From contig NC_080586.1 of assembly GCF_029962835.1 (NCBI RefSeq), positions 65,914,001 to 65,978,000 of the forward strand: a stretch of 64,000 bases of DNA, read 5' to 3'. The DNA is from Magnolia sinica (taxonomy: Eukaryota; Streptophyta; Magnoliopsida; Magnoliales; Magnoliaceae). The translations under genes were made by a program, and so were the position numbers. The notes under the pieces are model-generated. The model was not told the origin of the DNA and searched no databases. It worked only from the letters and a program-made list of their open reading frames with translations. Shown piece by piece: positions 22,330 through 34,689 of this stretch (the stretch's first letter is position 1; the number at the start of each line of letters is the position of its first letter).

Positions 22330-25300
22330 TGTAACGCCCTAAAATTCAGGGGTCGAGCATAACTCAGCTCCCGAGTTTCAAAACATCACTTATGCAACAT
22401 ATTGAATGATGGATGTATATTGTCTGTATGATTACATAAAACATGGAATAGATTTAGCCAAACTGCAAACATAATTCAGGGATAAGTGAAGAATGCAAGC
22501 GGAAGACTTAAAGAAATATATGTGTATATGTGCAAATCCCTGAAATACATATACATACCAGGTCATACTTACAAGTGTTACTATCAAAATTACAAATATC
22601 AAATGACATCATCTAATCCCAAAAAGAAGTCTCAGAATCCCACGCATCAGGACATGCCTCACTAGAACCCGCCTGAAAACTGCATGAAAGAAAATGCAGC
22701 CTCATCATCCTCGAACTTCTGCTCTGCCTCAGGAGCCGCATCAATATCTGCAACTAAGATAGAGTCTGGTGGATGTTTAAACACCGTCCCAGAACGTGGG
22801 AGTGAGTGATTAACTCAGTGGAACAATAAAGCAAAGGTTAACATGTTATCAATTCAATCAAGCAGTAATGATAAAGCAGAACAATAAAAAATGTCCTAAG
22901 TACTCTTGTTAGTGCAAGGATGTATGTAGAATGATGCGTGCCCTCGCGCGTACACCCTCAGTGTCTTCATCTTACGTTACGCATGACATCACCTCAAAGT
23001 GCTCCACCTCTTCCAGGCACATGCAAATGCGGTGCATGAACATGATTACCAGTTGTTATTAGTCCTTTTCATACAGCAGGATTGGGAAGCTAATGTACCT
23101 TCCTCATATCAATGTCCAAACAGTGATCCATTCTAGGGTCGTCAGTCCTAGATCATCTCATACGATCATATGGTTTTGGTCGTTGCAAAGGGCTTGTCAC
23201 CAATCAATGCACGCCTATCATACCTTCGTTACTACAATAAGGCTCGTCACCTCAATACGGTATCCAGGTATGCTCAAGGTCACTACAAAGGACTCGTCAC
23301 CAATCAATGTAGGCCAACAGCACGAATATAGTGTCCCATACCACCATAATCGGCTCACGAGTTTGGTTGCTCATTAGTCACTACGGGGAGGCTCGTCACC
23401 CCAGTGTAGGCCGACAGCTCGACCACGCTGTCCCATACCACCATGTCCGGCTCATGAGTCTTAGCAGATCAAGGTACAATGGTTAACAGGATTTGCACTG
23501 GTAAGTTTGGTACCTTAGATTCAAACAATAGTGTCCATACATGGTAAACATACATCTGACAATCGGGTTACTTGACGAATTCGACTAGCACGAGCGCACG
23601 TTGGGTTGAACGACATAGAGTGCGCAAACACTCCGCGTGGCCAAACCACTGCCGACAACTCTAATACGACTCGGGTTCGTCAAATCGCGTCCTTCGTGGC
23701 GAAAGCAACCTCAGCCACGAACTCAAGGCTGATTACCGATTTCCTGGACTATTCATAGTCCCAAACACATTCCACTACAAAAGATATTCATATCAACAAT
23801 TTAGAATAGTAATGGAACAACAACTCAAATCATGTGGTATGTAAGCATTTGAAGAATATCAACTTAACATGGATTTGTACAGAAGTAATACTAGAAGTTA
23901 AACAACAAGGAATGTGACTTGCATGTAGGAAATCATACACACCAAGAAGAGAGTTGAGAATCGCTTCTCAATGCCCATAATTAAGTTAATACATTACACT
24001 TTAGATCATTCAAACATTTCTACAAACACTTAGACTACATAGTGCAACATACATGACGTATGTTGAAATACACGCATTTGGACAATTCCTTTTGCCAAGG
24101 AGTTGTCACACATACATCTAGCACAAATACATGACAGATAATCATGGCAATCACATGTTCATATTTTATACGTGTACGGTACTTTATACATATACAAGGA
24201 ATACACAAATCTCAATATAGCACATGCATATCAGGAACGCATAATAAACATAGCATTAGGCATGTGAAATTTCATCCATAACAAGAATAAACCATTAGCT
24301 GGCATTGAAAGCCTTGAAAACCATAACCTATACGATTAAAGTCTGCATCTTAAATCAGAAATAGAACACTGAACTGATTCAGACGATATGTCTTCGTCAA
24401 CGGCGACAGGATAACCTAAGGCAAGAATAGAAATGAACTACAACAACACATAGGCTATTCTAAGCTCTAAAATAGATTAGGGTTAGGTTAACTTACTCAA
24501 GGATAAACTCAGAATCGCCTGAATAACGATTCCAAAATGAAGGTTTAAGGATGTAGAGTAACAGGAAAGAATCTAAGGATGATTCACCAACTTCTCTCTC
24601 TTTTCCTCTCTCTTTCTTAGCTAGGGTTAGGAAATTCGTATGGAAAAAAGAGTTAGGGTTTTAAGGTCTATATATAGGCCTAACATTGATGAAAATGACC
24701 CCAGGGCCAAGGTATACTTAGGTTATAACCAAAACAGGCTTCTCTCGATCTAATGGAACACTTCTGGTGGTCCTTTTTCCACGTGCGGTCGGACTTAAGC
24801 TCACTGACCATGGATCTAGGTCAGGCTGAGTTTTCGTACCGATCGGCTTCACAGATCAGCCATGGCGGACCACACTCAATTTAACGGTCACCGAAACTCG
24901 ATCAGGTCCACAAGCATCATGACATGCCTGGGCCATCTTCCCTGATCAGAAGGTGAAATTAGGTTAGAATCCAACGGTCAGATTGCTTAAAATCATCGCG
25001 CAAGCGACACGACTCAGATTCATTTAATTTCTCACCGTTCTCACACTCTTCACTCCGGACTCAATCAAATCGACCCAGAACATCATCTGGACTTGATTTT
25101 TGAGGTGATGACCAAGTCCAACATGGTGACCAATACTGCCTAAGATCATCGCTATCGGACTTTCGACACGTGGTCCAGGTCCGATCCAAAGTTTTCAAAA
25201 ATTTCCAAGAGCAACTGAATTTAGCGATGGATCCCAGATTTCAGAGTAAAGTAGCGCTAATGATTCTACACGTTTTGAGTCATGCAGATCAAATTTAAAG

Positions 25301-25416
25301 CGATTGATGCTAATTTCATAAGCAATCGAGTTTAGCGTTAATTACCCCACAAATAACTTCTATGGAAAATAGAGGTAGTACTCGGGTCTTGGCACAAAAT
25401 TTTCTGGTTCATTACA
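22330..25416 (-). mobile_element. 3.1-kb solo LTR inserted in integrase (right arm)
   Basis: Mirror of 14667-17762, 3087 bp, ends TGTAACGCCC...TTACA, TSD TCTCA at 22325-22329 and 25417-25421. The same TSD and the same target in both arms show that one insertion was later duplicated. The ORFs inside (for example 23093-23377) are shadows. Confidence 0.92.
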
Positions 25417-25890
25417 TCTCAAAGATACTTTGGGCATACCGAACCACGGTTCGAACCGCTACAAGAGAAACCGCATTTTCCCTCGCCTATGACTCGGAAG
25501 CCATTACCCCGATCGAGATTAGGCTACCCTCAGCCTGAATCAGTTCGCTTAACGAAAAGGATAATGAAGAACTCTTGGCTCTCGGACTTGACCTTGTGGA
25601 TGAATAGAGAAAAAGAGCTTGGTTACGAACTATGGCATGACAGCAACAAGTAGCTCGGTTTTATAATGCCCGAGTCAAGGTCAGGCGATTTCGAGTCAGG
25701 GACATGGTTCTCCGAAAAATATTCCTCAATACTAAGGAAGTTAGTGTAGGCACATTGGGACCCAACTGGGAAGGACCCTATGTCATCTCAAACACCATCC
25801 AACCAGGAACGTATCGATTGAAAGACTTAACCGAACAGTTGTTATCCCATCCGTGAAATGCCGAGCATTTAAAGATCTACTACCCCTAGG
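25417..25890 (+). pseudogene. Tat-like Ty3/gypsy integrase C-terminal part (right arm)
   Basis: Continuation of 21453-22329 past the LTR: AYRTT, TPIEI, a long helical stretch, GPNWEGPY, then AEHLKIYYP. In-frame stops include TGA before ISSLN and TAG within VDE*RKR. Some stops differ from the left arm, which marks decay after duplication. Confidence 0.88.
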
Positions 25891-26720
25891 TCAGTTCAGC
25901 GGAGTGTTCAGAAAGATTCAAAACTAACAAGAAGGTAAACTGAATCAAATGAATAAAAGAAAACTGAGTATATTCATTTATCAGTACATTTATTACATTA
26001 AGCTACATCTTATTGCGGCATTACATTGATACGTTTGTCGACGTATATAGTTTATGGGGGTTTAATTTAAATTTAATTACTTACATTCCAAAAGTAGTGA
26101 ATGTAAGTAATGTTTAACACAATGGTTGTAATAAGCCCGCTGAAATATATACTTTGCCTGAAAGTGATGAAATTCCACGTCTCGGATGAGCTACAAGCAC
26201 AAGATCATGTTTAAGTTACTAACAACGATTTTTAACCGTTAATTTAAATGGACAATGTTTGGACGGTGCTAATCATCATATTAAAGTAATTGTAGTGATG
26301 CAATGATAATCTAGTTGTTTTGGGTTAGTGAGTCATGTGCCCAACAATTTAATAGTATAGTGATACACATATTACATATGCAACTCTTTTAGGTGTAGTC
26401 CAGGCTCTCACTGTGGATTTCAAACCCCCTCTTTGAGGGGATTTGGACAAGTGTGGTCCATGGATTGTTAATATACAACATTAGTAATGTACGGGCATTT
26501 TCACACCAGGCTTGAGTGGAGTGGCCTGTGGGATGCGAGGTACAATTGGAGTAAGCAACCTGTGTGAAGTAGGTGACTCGTGTGAGGGGAACCCATGTGA
26601 TTTGGGGCCCATGAGAAGAGTTCGTCAGAGAACCTAACCCATGAATGTGGGGCCTAGACTATGAAATAAATGGATTAATTCACTATGCTCTATCAGTTCA
26701 AACTTTTATATCAAGTGCTT
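25890..26720. other. Non-coding, inside right arm
   Basis: Mirror of 13358-14185. It holds the former 3' internal region of the Tat-like element and a MITE-like stretch (about 26040-26480). The uninterrupted target site of the 4.25-kb LTR is at about 26730-26740 (tcttgcat...). Confidence 0.45.
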
Positions 26721-27199
26721 AATTGTCTTGCATATGACATCTTTTTTCTGCATGCTCACGTGATATTAGCAGTTTTGCATCAACAGATAGATGATTCCAC
26801 AACCATATATGAAAAAATAGAATTGGGAGGATAAAGGAAACTGACCTGGATGCACTTGTGGAGTGAGAAAATAGTAGCAGTAGGTATGATCCGTCTTTTC
26901 TCATTTTGGTCCTCCAGTGCCGCTTTCCTCTTTCGCAATCAGAAATCATGTTCACACCAGTTCGAAAGTAGGTAGATATGTGAAGTGGAGAAGGTCATGT
27001 GTGCACAGGGTGCACCAGAAGTCAGGGTGCAGATACTTCCTGTTGTTTGATAATAGTGAGCCAGAACCTTATGACAAATTTCAAAATGTTTTTTCGAACG
27101 TTCAAATTTTGAAATGATCATTAAATCACCACCAACGATCTATAAATGGTGGGACATATGTCCACACCAAGTCCTAATGCTACCCAGTGTTCAAAATAT

Positions 27200-28640
27200 C
27201 GGTATTGCTACAAGTTTCCCTGGACAGGGGTACGAAAACAATATTGATATCGCCGATAATATCGTTGATAACCAGAAATGGGGGAAAATCAGTAGAATTT
27301 TCAATGAATCTTCGGCAAATGCTAAAAGACACATATTTACATATTTAGGAATAAAAATTTTCTGAAAAAAATTAATACATAATAAGTTTCTATTTAATTG
27401 GGGCTTAAAAGCATGTGTCGTTATAAGACATAGTCCAGCTCATTCATCCCATCTAACCATTCAATCATCAATGCAACCTTCCATCCAAATATCCATCGAT
27501 ATTGCATAATATCAATAACTCACAATATTTTTGCTAAGAAATCGTTGACAATTGGAAATGAAACGAAAGATTTTGGTCTTGATATTGCATATGTTGCAAT
27601 AATGATAATATTGAGATATTACTAATATTAGCTGTTAATGTTTTTATTGTTGTTCTAACCAGACCTTTGGGTCCATACACAAGTAAAACAACAATGAAAA
27701 TACTGGCTAAGGTAGAGGACCCTCCGATGCTAAAGTTAGATAGGGAATCTAGGTTTAGGTGTGTCAGGGTTTGAGTACGTAACCTTTCCTGTAGATTGGG
27801 GGGCCCCATTTATAGCCCTGATGCGGATTTACATAGATGGAAAACTCCCTACAAGGTAGCTGCTCATTACAGCTGTCTTCTGAAATCCTTGGATAAGATC
27901 TCAGAACTATTTTTAGTGATAAGGCTATCTGGTCGGAACCTGGAAAGGTTGCGCCAGATAGCTAGCTGAGCCCGACCAACACTAGATTGCCAAACTCGAC
28001 CAGATGAGGTTGAGCTGTAGGTTTAAGGGTCAATGTTGTCCCGATGTCAATCTTCCAGAGTCGAGTGTTCAGCTAGGAACAGGTTGACCCATATAAAAAC
28101 TTAGCGGGAATTGGCGACGAGGTTCCCTACTCGTGGTCGGGTTATCAAACCATCCATGGAAGTCGCGCTTGGTCATTCAACCTGGGTTACCTTCCTGTTG
28201 CCACTATTATCCTATGTCGGTTACCTCAAGTCAATCCATTTTTACCCACGACATTAAGCAACAACAAATTGAAAACTGCATACAATAATGTGCTCATAAA
28301 AAAAATAAGATATATATTTTTTAATAAACAAACTTTTTGTGATCTCTATATTGGCAATGTTATTAAAATATTGCCGATACACTTGTGATACATGCGTCAC
28401 CTAGAATTTATACGGTAAAAAAATATTGGCTATATCGATACATTGGCTGGTATTTACATATTTTAAAATATTGGTGATACGATGTGTTGGCAATACTTCG
28501 CAATGCATTACTAATGCCTGGAATTTCTAATACTACCGGTGTTATCGGTATCACTACCTGTGTTATCAGTATCGCTATCAGCATCGCGAAGCTGGAGATA
28601 ACAATAATATCGGAGATAATTCAAACAATGGCGCTCCCCA
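27200..28640. repeat. ATCG-rich repeats (right arm)
   Basis: Mirror of 7220-8660: cgata/gatat-rich stretches around an LTR-like fragment. No coding function. Confidence 0.4.
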
Positions 28641-28844
28641 CAATGAAGTCGTGCCTAAATGTAGAATATGAAGTAGCTAACAATGTAAGATGGGGCCGCT
28701 GCAAGGCAGCCCACCTTAATTCTGGATCCGGCTGAGTTTCGGTTCCTCAAAAGTTTCCTGATGTGACACATCTGATAGAACAGCGTGGATGGTGTGAATA
28801 CATCAAGTGAGCCCACATTTTCCTGCTACCAGTCAGCATATGGT

Positions 28845-29345
28845 GCTACTGGTACCACTGAAGCCCGCCCCACATAAGATGTGAAGGCATGTACATATGT
28901 CCTCCGTTAAGCTTTGACGAATTCAATACCCAAAGACGATTGGCGTCAGGAGACTGGCAGTTGCTAACTGCAATCGGGTTTTCAAGGAGGTCACATATCG
29001 GATGGATTTTCTGGGTCCAAAAAATCCAATTCATAGTCAAAACTTGTAACCGCACCTACTCTTTCGCTCCGACCAACTTGCTTATATAGGTGCTCTCAGT
29101 GCCCTTGTCATTAGAGGTTAATGGGGAAAGACAAGCTCATGGCATGCATTGCAGCAATGTCCATAAAAGGCAATTCCTTTCTGCAACCACAACGAACAAA
29201 GAAATGTGTAAGACAAGAAATAGTTTGAAAAACTAGTGACAAACATTCACCCTAAGCAAATCACAACTTACCAAAATTGTGTCACGCCCAACGCTTCAAC
29301 CGCCCGTGCAAAAGAAAAAATATCGATCATCCTAGAAAGTGAACC
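28845..29345 (-). other. Gene-like fragment, right arm copy
   Basis: Mirror of 6470-6985 on the minus strand with a few substitutions. The second open stretch is broken here by changes such as a shifted stop, so neither copy looks constrained. Confidence 0.25.
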
Positions 29346-29819
29346 GATGAATAACCAATTGAAGCCAGTCGCAAGCTTTGATATAGAATGAAAACAGACA
29401 CTGCACAACATACATGAATCTAATGGATATAGCTAGCATTTAGAGGCTAACAGTACAGTATTTGGGAGATATTGTCACTTAACACAGCTTTTCATTTGGC
29501 AGTTCATCATGAATCCAATGTCTACATGGTTTCCCTTGCAAAGGTGCTGATTGCAGGGCTTTCTCAGCTCCTGCAGTCCAATATTCTTTAGTGGGAGAAT
29601 GGCATTTCCTTTGGTGCTTGTGATTTCCTTTCCTGCTGTTATCCTACTTCGGGGCATGTTTGGATAGGTGGAATCCGAGGAAAAGAAAAGAAAAAAATAA
29701 GAATAATTGTCTAATGATGATTTCCTTGAGTATTATTGAATCATGGATTCCAATTTTTGATTTCTTGTTTGGATAGAAAGTGCAAATATCATATTCCTCT
29801 CACAACAGTCACCTAGTTT

Positions 29820-31866
29820 GCACGAGCAAAAAAATGAGGCATCCCAGCTCATTAATATAGGAATTAAACATCCCCCATAGTGGTACCCTTAACTACAAAG
29901 CGTGAGGCCCACTACAAGGTGTTAAAGAGGCCTACATGCAATCAGTTAAGTACTTAGAAAATTTTATCAAACAGAAAGTGCAAAGAAAATGAAATAGATC
30001 TAATGGCAAGTGGGGCCCACATGCTAGCAAACCATAGATAAGAGACACACAGCAATGTACATGGGTTTTTGGATTGGATGGACTAATAAAATGTATAAAT
30101 CACAAGTGATCCCACACCTAAGTGGGTCAATAAGAGGATGAATGTTATGTACAACATATATCCAACATTCACATCAAGTAGCACATAAAATATATTGATC
30201 AAATCTCTATGATCAGGTTCTCTGTTGAAAATCTAAGCCAATGGATGGTTTAGTAATATATCATTTCGGCTGTGTATAGGTTTCCAACCATATAGAGTCT
30301 TGGATCCATCTAAACCATACAAAATAATTTAAGGTTTTTCCTTACGGAAGTATCTATCGGTCCAGAATTTTTTAACTTTTATCATGAAGTAATCTAAAAA
30401 TATGGACCATATATATGATTATTAACTATATCAATACATCTGACCGTTGCAATCACAGATATGGCCCACACAAGAATGGTCATAACAAGCCCCCAAATAC
30501 ATCTTTCGTATAAGGTCAAGATCTCAGCCGTCCGAACTCCGATTGAGGCTTATTATATACTGTTGGAAAGCTAGTTCAATTTTCTACGAATTCAAAAGAA
30601 TGTAAATTTTTAATACATTCATTAAAGGAATTAAAAATGGGTCCATTTTAGGTAAATTAAAATCTTGCATGTACTGTTGGACAATAACGAGTAAACTTGA
30701 TGCTACGGATGATTGGACCGTTGGATGGCTACGAAATTTGGGTCAGAGTTAGCTCATATTATAGTTCATATTATTCCCAAGTTTCAACTCTGATCTTAGT
30801 ATGATTAATTTTATATAATTTTTAGAAGTTGCTATCCAGATACAAAAATAGAATTACTTGTGAAGAGTATGGATATAATATTCATCATGGTGGGCCATAC
30901 TGACATAGGCCACCTTGCTGACCACCATAGCTATAAATACATGCACACAAGAACTCCACACCAGTGGGGCCCATACATATCAAGAAAATAAAAAGAGAAA
31001 AAAAGAGGAGGATGAGGAAGATGGAAGGAGGGGCCATACCCATTGGCCACACCTTGGGTCCAAAATGGGATCTCTATCATTAACCGGTAGGCCCCACTTG
31101 TCCCATGAATAAAATGAAGATCTAACCCTATAAACACCCATCTCTCAACCTCCTTCTTGGTTCCTTGGACTCCTTAGCTCCAGGCTTCTTCTTCAATGGT
31201 GGAAGATGAAATTTGGATGGTTGGGATGATGAGATTGGGGTAGGAAATGGGCAAAGCTTGGAGTTCTCCTTCTCTCCTAGGATTTTCTCTACAATGGTTA
31301 CTAGAGAAAGGGGTAGAGAAATGAGGGAGAAGGGTAGAGTAAGAAGGCATGGGAGGGGTGATGATGGGTTGTGTAAGAGGTGTAAGAGAAATGATGATGG
31401 TGAGTAATGATGGTGGTGTAAGAAGCATGCATGGACATTTGACTTTGGATGAGAGAGAAGGAAGCGTGGTTGCTAGTAATGATGGAGGATAGGCATGGGT
31501 GGGTAAGTTATAATGATCCATAAGCTAGGCATAGGCTAGGTATAGGCTAGGCATAGACTAGGTGGTGTAGAGATTCTCTCCCAACTGAAATCTTTCGGAT
31601 TCCACAACGTGCGGTGTTTCTTCGAAGTACACACAGGCTCACAACTCCTAGCCTAGGTATCGCATTAGTGTGTAGGACGTAACGTTAGAACCGCAGTGAC
31701 AATGCGGTCGTAATGGTACAAGTTTCAAGTTGAGTCAACTTAGATTTTCGGGATGCGACTTAGGGTCGTATGCAAATGTTGTTTACAAGTCGCGGGTTGT
31801 TGGAACACAACGGGGAGGATTGTGGGAGTTGGACGGGAGGTATGGTACTAGGATACGGGTCTTATA
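29820..31866 (+). mobile_element. Truncated relic of the 4.25-kb LTR family
   Basis: The end near 31840-31866 (ggtactaggatacgggtcttata) is the diverged reverse complement of the start of the LTR at 9105. The stretch 31110-31560 (ccctataaacaccca, ttccttggactccttagctcc) matches the reverse of 9690-9830. A TATA-type promoter 'accctataaacaccc' at about 31125 and a second 'gctataaatacatgc' at about 30930 point to plus-strand transcription. The 5' end is missing and the relic abuts the palindrome edge exactly. The short ORFs 30915-31521 lie in the leader. Confidence 0.65.
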
Positions 31867-31929
31867 ATTGTGGAGGGAGATGAGTCTTCGGCTGTAACTA
31901 CAACCAAAGGAAAGAAAATGTTAGCTATG

Positions 31930-33003
31930 TGAGATGGCTTTGAAGAAGTTTTAGTTAATGATGTGCTGAAGATTATATATATACACTGCAAATCATTATA
32001 CAGTAAGAATCCTGGGGGATCAACTACTCATTTAAACAAATATATGCAAGTTGTTTAAAGAGACCAAAAATCTTAATTTCATGCCAACAATTGCTTTCAT
32101 TTAACAAGTCTGAAGGGAGCAAGTCTCAATATAAACTTCGCACTCATAAGTTTGAAAAATAGAAGTTAAAAGAGTAGTATGCAAGATTTATAATCGTTGA
32201 TGAAAACCATTTAGAATGATAAAGAGCAAAGTTTTTGTGTGATACAATAAATTTTTTAATCCTCAAATTGAGAAGGACTCTTATGCTACTATAAAAATGG
32301 AGTGCATGAAAATGTATACAAGTGAGAAAATATAACTGAAAATAGTTTTTGCATCAGTCTCAAGAATAAGTTTGACTTTTGATTGTTAACGTTGTTTAAT
32401 CAAAGAAAGTGATACATTTCTTTGCCCACATACTATGTCGATAAATATTAGAAACTTTACAAGAAAATTTTGAACTTTCACCACCTTCTTCCTCATATTG
32501 ATTTGGTTATTTCAGATTACATTTATAACTACCTACAAGAATGAGACATTGAAAATGAAATATCTTCAATGACTTTAGATAATGCTTCAATAAATGACAG
32601 TATAATTTCATTCTTACATAACCAGTTCAAGGCAACCGATAATTTTTTTTTGGGAAAAAATATTTCAGATTACATTTATAATTGTCTATAAGAATGAGAC
32701 ATTGAAAATAAAATATCTTCAATAATTTTAGATAATGCTTTAACAAATGACAGTGTAATTTCATTCTTACATAATCAGTTCAAGGCAATCGACAATTTAT
32801 TTTTCTAGGGAAAAATATTTTAAGTTCGGTGTTGTGCCCATATACTAAACATAATTATACAAGAATGGCTGAAAATAATTGACTCTACTATAGATAACAT
32901 AAGGGAGAGTGTAAAATACATAAGGGGATCACCTTCAAGATTGAATATATATAGTGATATAGTCCACCGTTTGAATGTGAAGACTCAAAAAATGTTGAAG
33001 TTA
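31930..33003 (+). pseudogene. hAT (Ac/RICESLEEPER-like) transposase pseudogene
   Basis: Plus-strand frames keep, in order: a BED zinc finger piece (CNHCKSLYS...HLNKYM, about 31985-32060), a KKILNFHHLLPH segment (about 32460-32500), the TLDNASINDSIISFLHNQF block, RCCAHILNIIIQEWLK, IRESVKYIRGSPSR and a final KLDV. These are the catalytic-domain landmarks of plant hAT transposases. Stops and shifts are many. A 153-bp tandem duplication covers the LDNAS block. The gene is cut at 33003 by a copia relic on the other strand, so the C-terminal dimerisation region is lost. Confidence 0.82.
32508..32815 (+). repeat. 153-bp tandem duplication in hAT pseudogene
   Basis: The unit starting 'ttcagattacatttata' at 32511 repeats at 32664, running through 'ttcaaggcaaccgataattt'. 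The copies differ at about 10% of positions. The period is 51 codons, so the frame is kept. Confidence 0.85.
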
Positions 33004-34140
33004 GATGTATATATACACACATTGAAATTCCACTTTTGAAATATTAGATTTGGTCAAAGAATTGGAACTTACATTTTCTGAATATGTGATACCATCAAAC
33101 ATCTTAATTATGACATCTCCAATTCCCATAATTTTACATGTGTTGTTATCACCCATATAAACTGCGCTGCCATCACATGACTGACATGTGTAAAAATAAT
33201 ATCTATGTGGAGTCATATGGAATGAAGGGCCCAACTTTAAGATCAATTGATGGCTCAGATTCTCTCGTACAATAACGTAAGACAATACTTCCCAATCTTC
33301 AAATAAATTATCTTTCTTAACTAGATTTTCTTTGGAATCTTTGAATTTGATGCTTAATCATCTAAATAAGGTTTGTAATTTTTTGATTTACTTTCTTGAG
33401 TCAATAATTTTTGCACAAGTGGCCATTCTTTCCGCAATTCTAACACTTTCCTGTTTTGTGTCCTTTCAACTTGGATCTCGTCTGATCTCTCCCACTGGTA
33501 CCTTTCTCAATAGATCTTTCGCTAACCATCATAGCATCACTAATAGATTCTCCATGCATTTTTTTATGGGACTTTTTAGTAAGCAACGTAGACACAATTG
33601 ATTCCATAGTCAGATCTGAACCATTGCTGAGATTCATAATCAAACCATCCTATGAATCTAGCATCGAATAGAGCAAAAGCGCAACCATTTCTTTATCGTC
33701 AATCTTCAAATCGACTAATGTCAATTTGTTAATCATGATATTAAATCCATTAAAGTGTTCTTACAAAGAGAACCCATCATCTTCAAGTTATACAGTTGTT
33801 GTCGGAAAAATATCTTGTTCGACATCGATTTTCATTCATATAGGTTTCACAATTTGTCCCGCAAATATTTTACAATGGTTTGATCGGACACGTTAAATAA
33901 AACTGAATGATCCAAAGTAAGAAGGTTTGCTATAGCTAATTGATTTTTCTCCTCAAATACCTTATCTTTCATTTATTTAGGCTTCTTTTCCTTTCTTTGA
34001 ATTGCAATTGCACGTCCCTCCTTCACCAACACCGGTTCATCTTTAGTATCCACAACACATAATTGGATCCATCAAACTTTGGCACATTGAATCTGGTAGA
34101 ACACGATCCAACCATTTGAAATACAATTGCAAAATAAATG
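33001..34140 (-). pseudogene. Ty1/copia gag-protease relic
   Basis: Minus-strand translation from 34110: VPKFDGSNYVLW (start of copia gag), a UBN2-type stretch with LKIDDKEMVALLLYSML and GSDLTMESIVSTLL, a basic linker, a damaged CCHC knuckle near 33440 (KCRKNGH), then the protease region with SFHMTPHR, YQSCDG-like CQSCDG and MGIGDVIIKMFDG (33285-33070). The catalytic DSG appears lost just before SFHM. It is cut at 33001 where the hAT pseudogene begins. Integrase and RT are absent. Confidence 0.82.
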
Positions 34141-34178
34141 ACAACACCAATCTTATGTTAAAAGGTTTCTCAACCTTT

Positions 34179-34191
34179 GGCTCTAATACCA
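34179..34191 (-). promoter_or_regulatory. Copia primer-binding site (initiator tRNA-Met)
   Basis: On the minus strand TGGTATTAGAGCC lies two bases after the LTR end. One change from the usual plant copia TGGTATCAGAGC. It fits priming by the 3' end of initiator tRNA-Met. Confidence 0.8.
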
Positions 34192-34193
34192 AT

Positions 34194-34687
34194 TGTTGTG
34201 GAAAAATGTCCGTACATGATTAATGCAAGTGAAGCTAAAACACAAGAAAATGACCAAACAGAAGCCAAAAAGGCCAAACAAAATAAGATACAAGAAGCAC
34301 AAAGATTTACATGGTTCAGTAATATGCATACTCTATGGGGCAATAACATAAAGCTTTCTTCTTCGCCAGAAATAAGGAAACAGAAATACATGTCTCACCA
34401 CTCTCTCACCCTACAAGGAATCCTACACTAAGGAATAACTCAGAAGATGAATTAATGTACTACCTCTCTCAACTTATGGACCTCTTAATATAGACTACAC
34501 TTGCAAGGGAGAGCATAAAACCAAGTTGTGTCAAACTAGGCTTCATCGTACATGGCCATTCATATGCATAGAGAGAGAGAGAGAGACGCTCTCACCAGGA
34601 TACACATCTTGGTGAGAATTTGTCACCCCTATAATAAATAGGTTATCTTAATTATCTAATCAAGACCCTTAATACTATCAGCCTACA
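34194..34687 (-). mobile_element. Copia 5' LTR (candidate)
   Basis: On the minus strand it would start TGTAGGC and end CCACAACA, two bases before the PBS. It holds an AT-rich 'ctatttattatagg' promoter-like stretch. The inner end is well fixed by the PBS. The outer end is a guess because no second LTR or TSD is available. Confidence 0.5.
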
Positions 34688-34689
34688 TC

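Larger units (their letters stand above)
20047..29819. repeat. Giant palindrome, right arm
   Basis: Reverse complement of 6000-20046 without the 4.25-kb LTR. Positions near the centre pair with a coordinate sum of 40093, and at the outer ends with a sum of 35819. The 4274-bp difference is explained by the private LTR plus TSD and small indels. The arm ends at 29819 in the middle of a MITE. Confidence 0.93.

Noticed and set aside
6000..29819. A single giant foldback transposon with 9.8-kb TIRs
   Set aside because: The outer edges cut a MITE and an LTR, no convincing target-site duplication flanks 6000 and 29819, and the contents are ordinary nested repeats.
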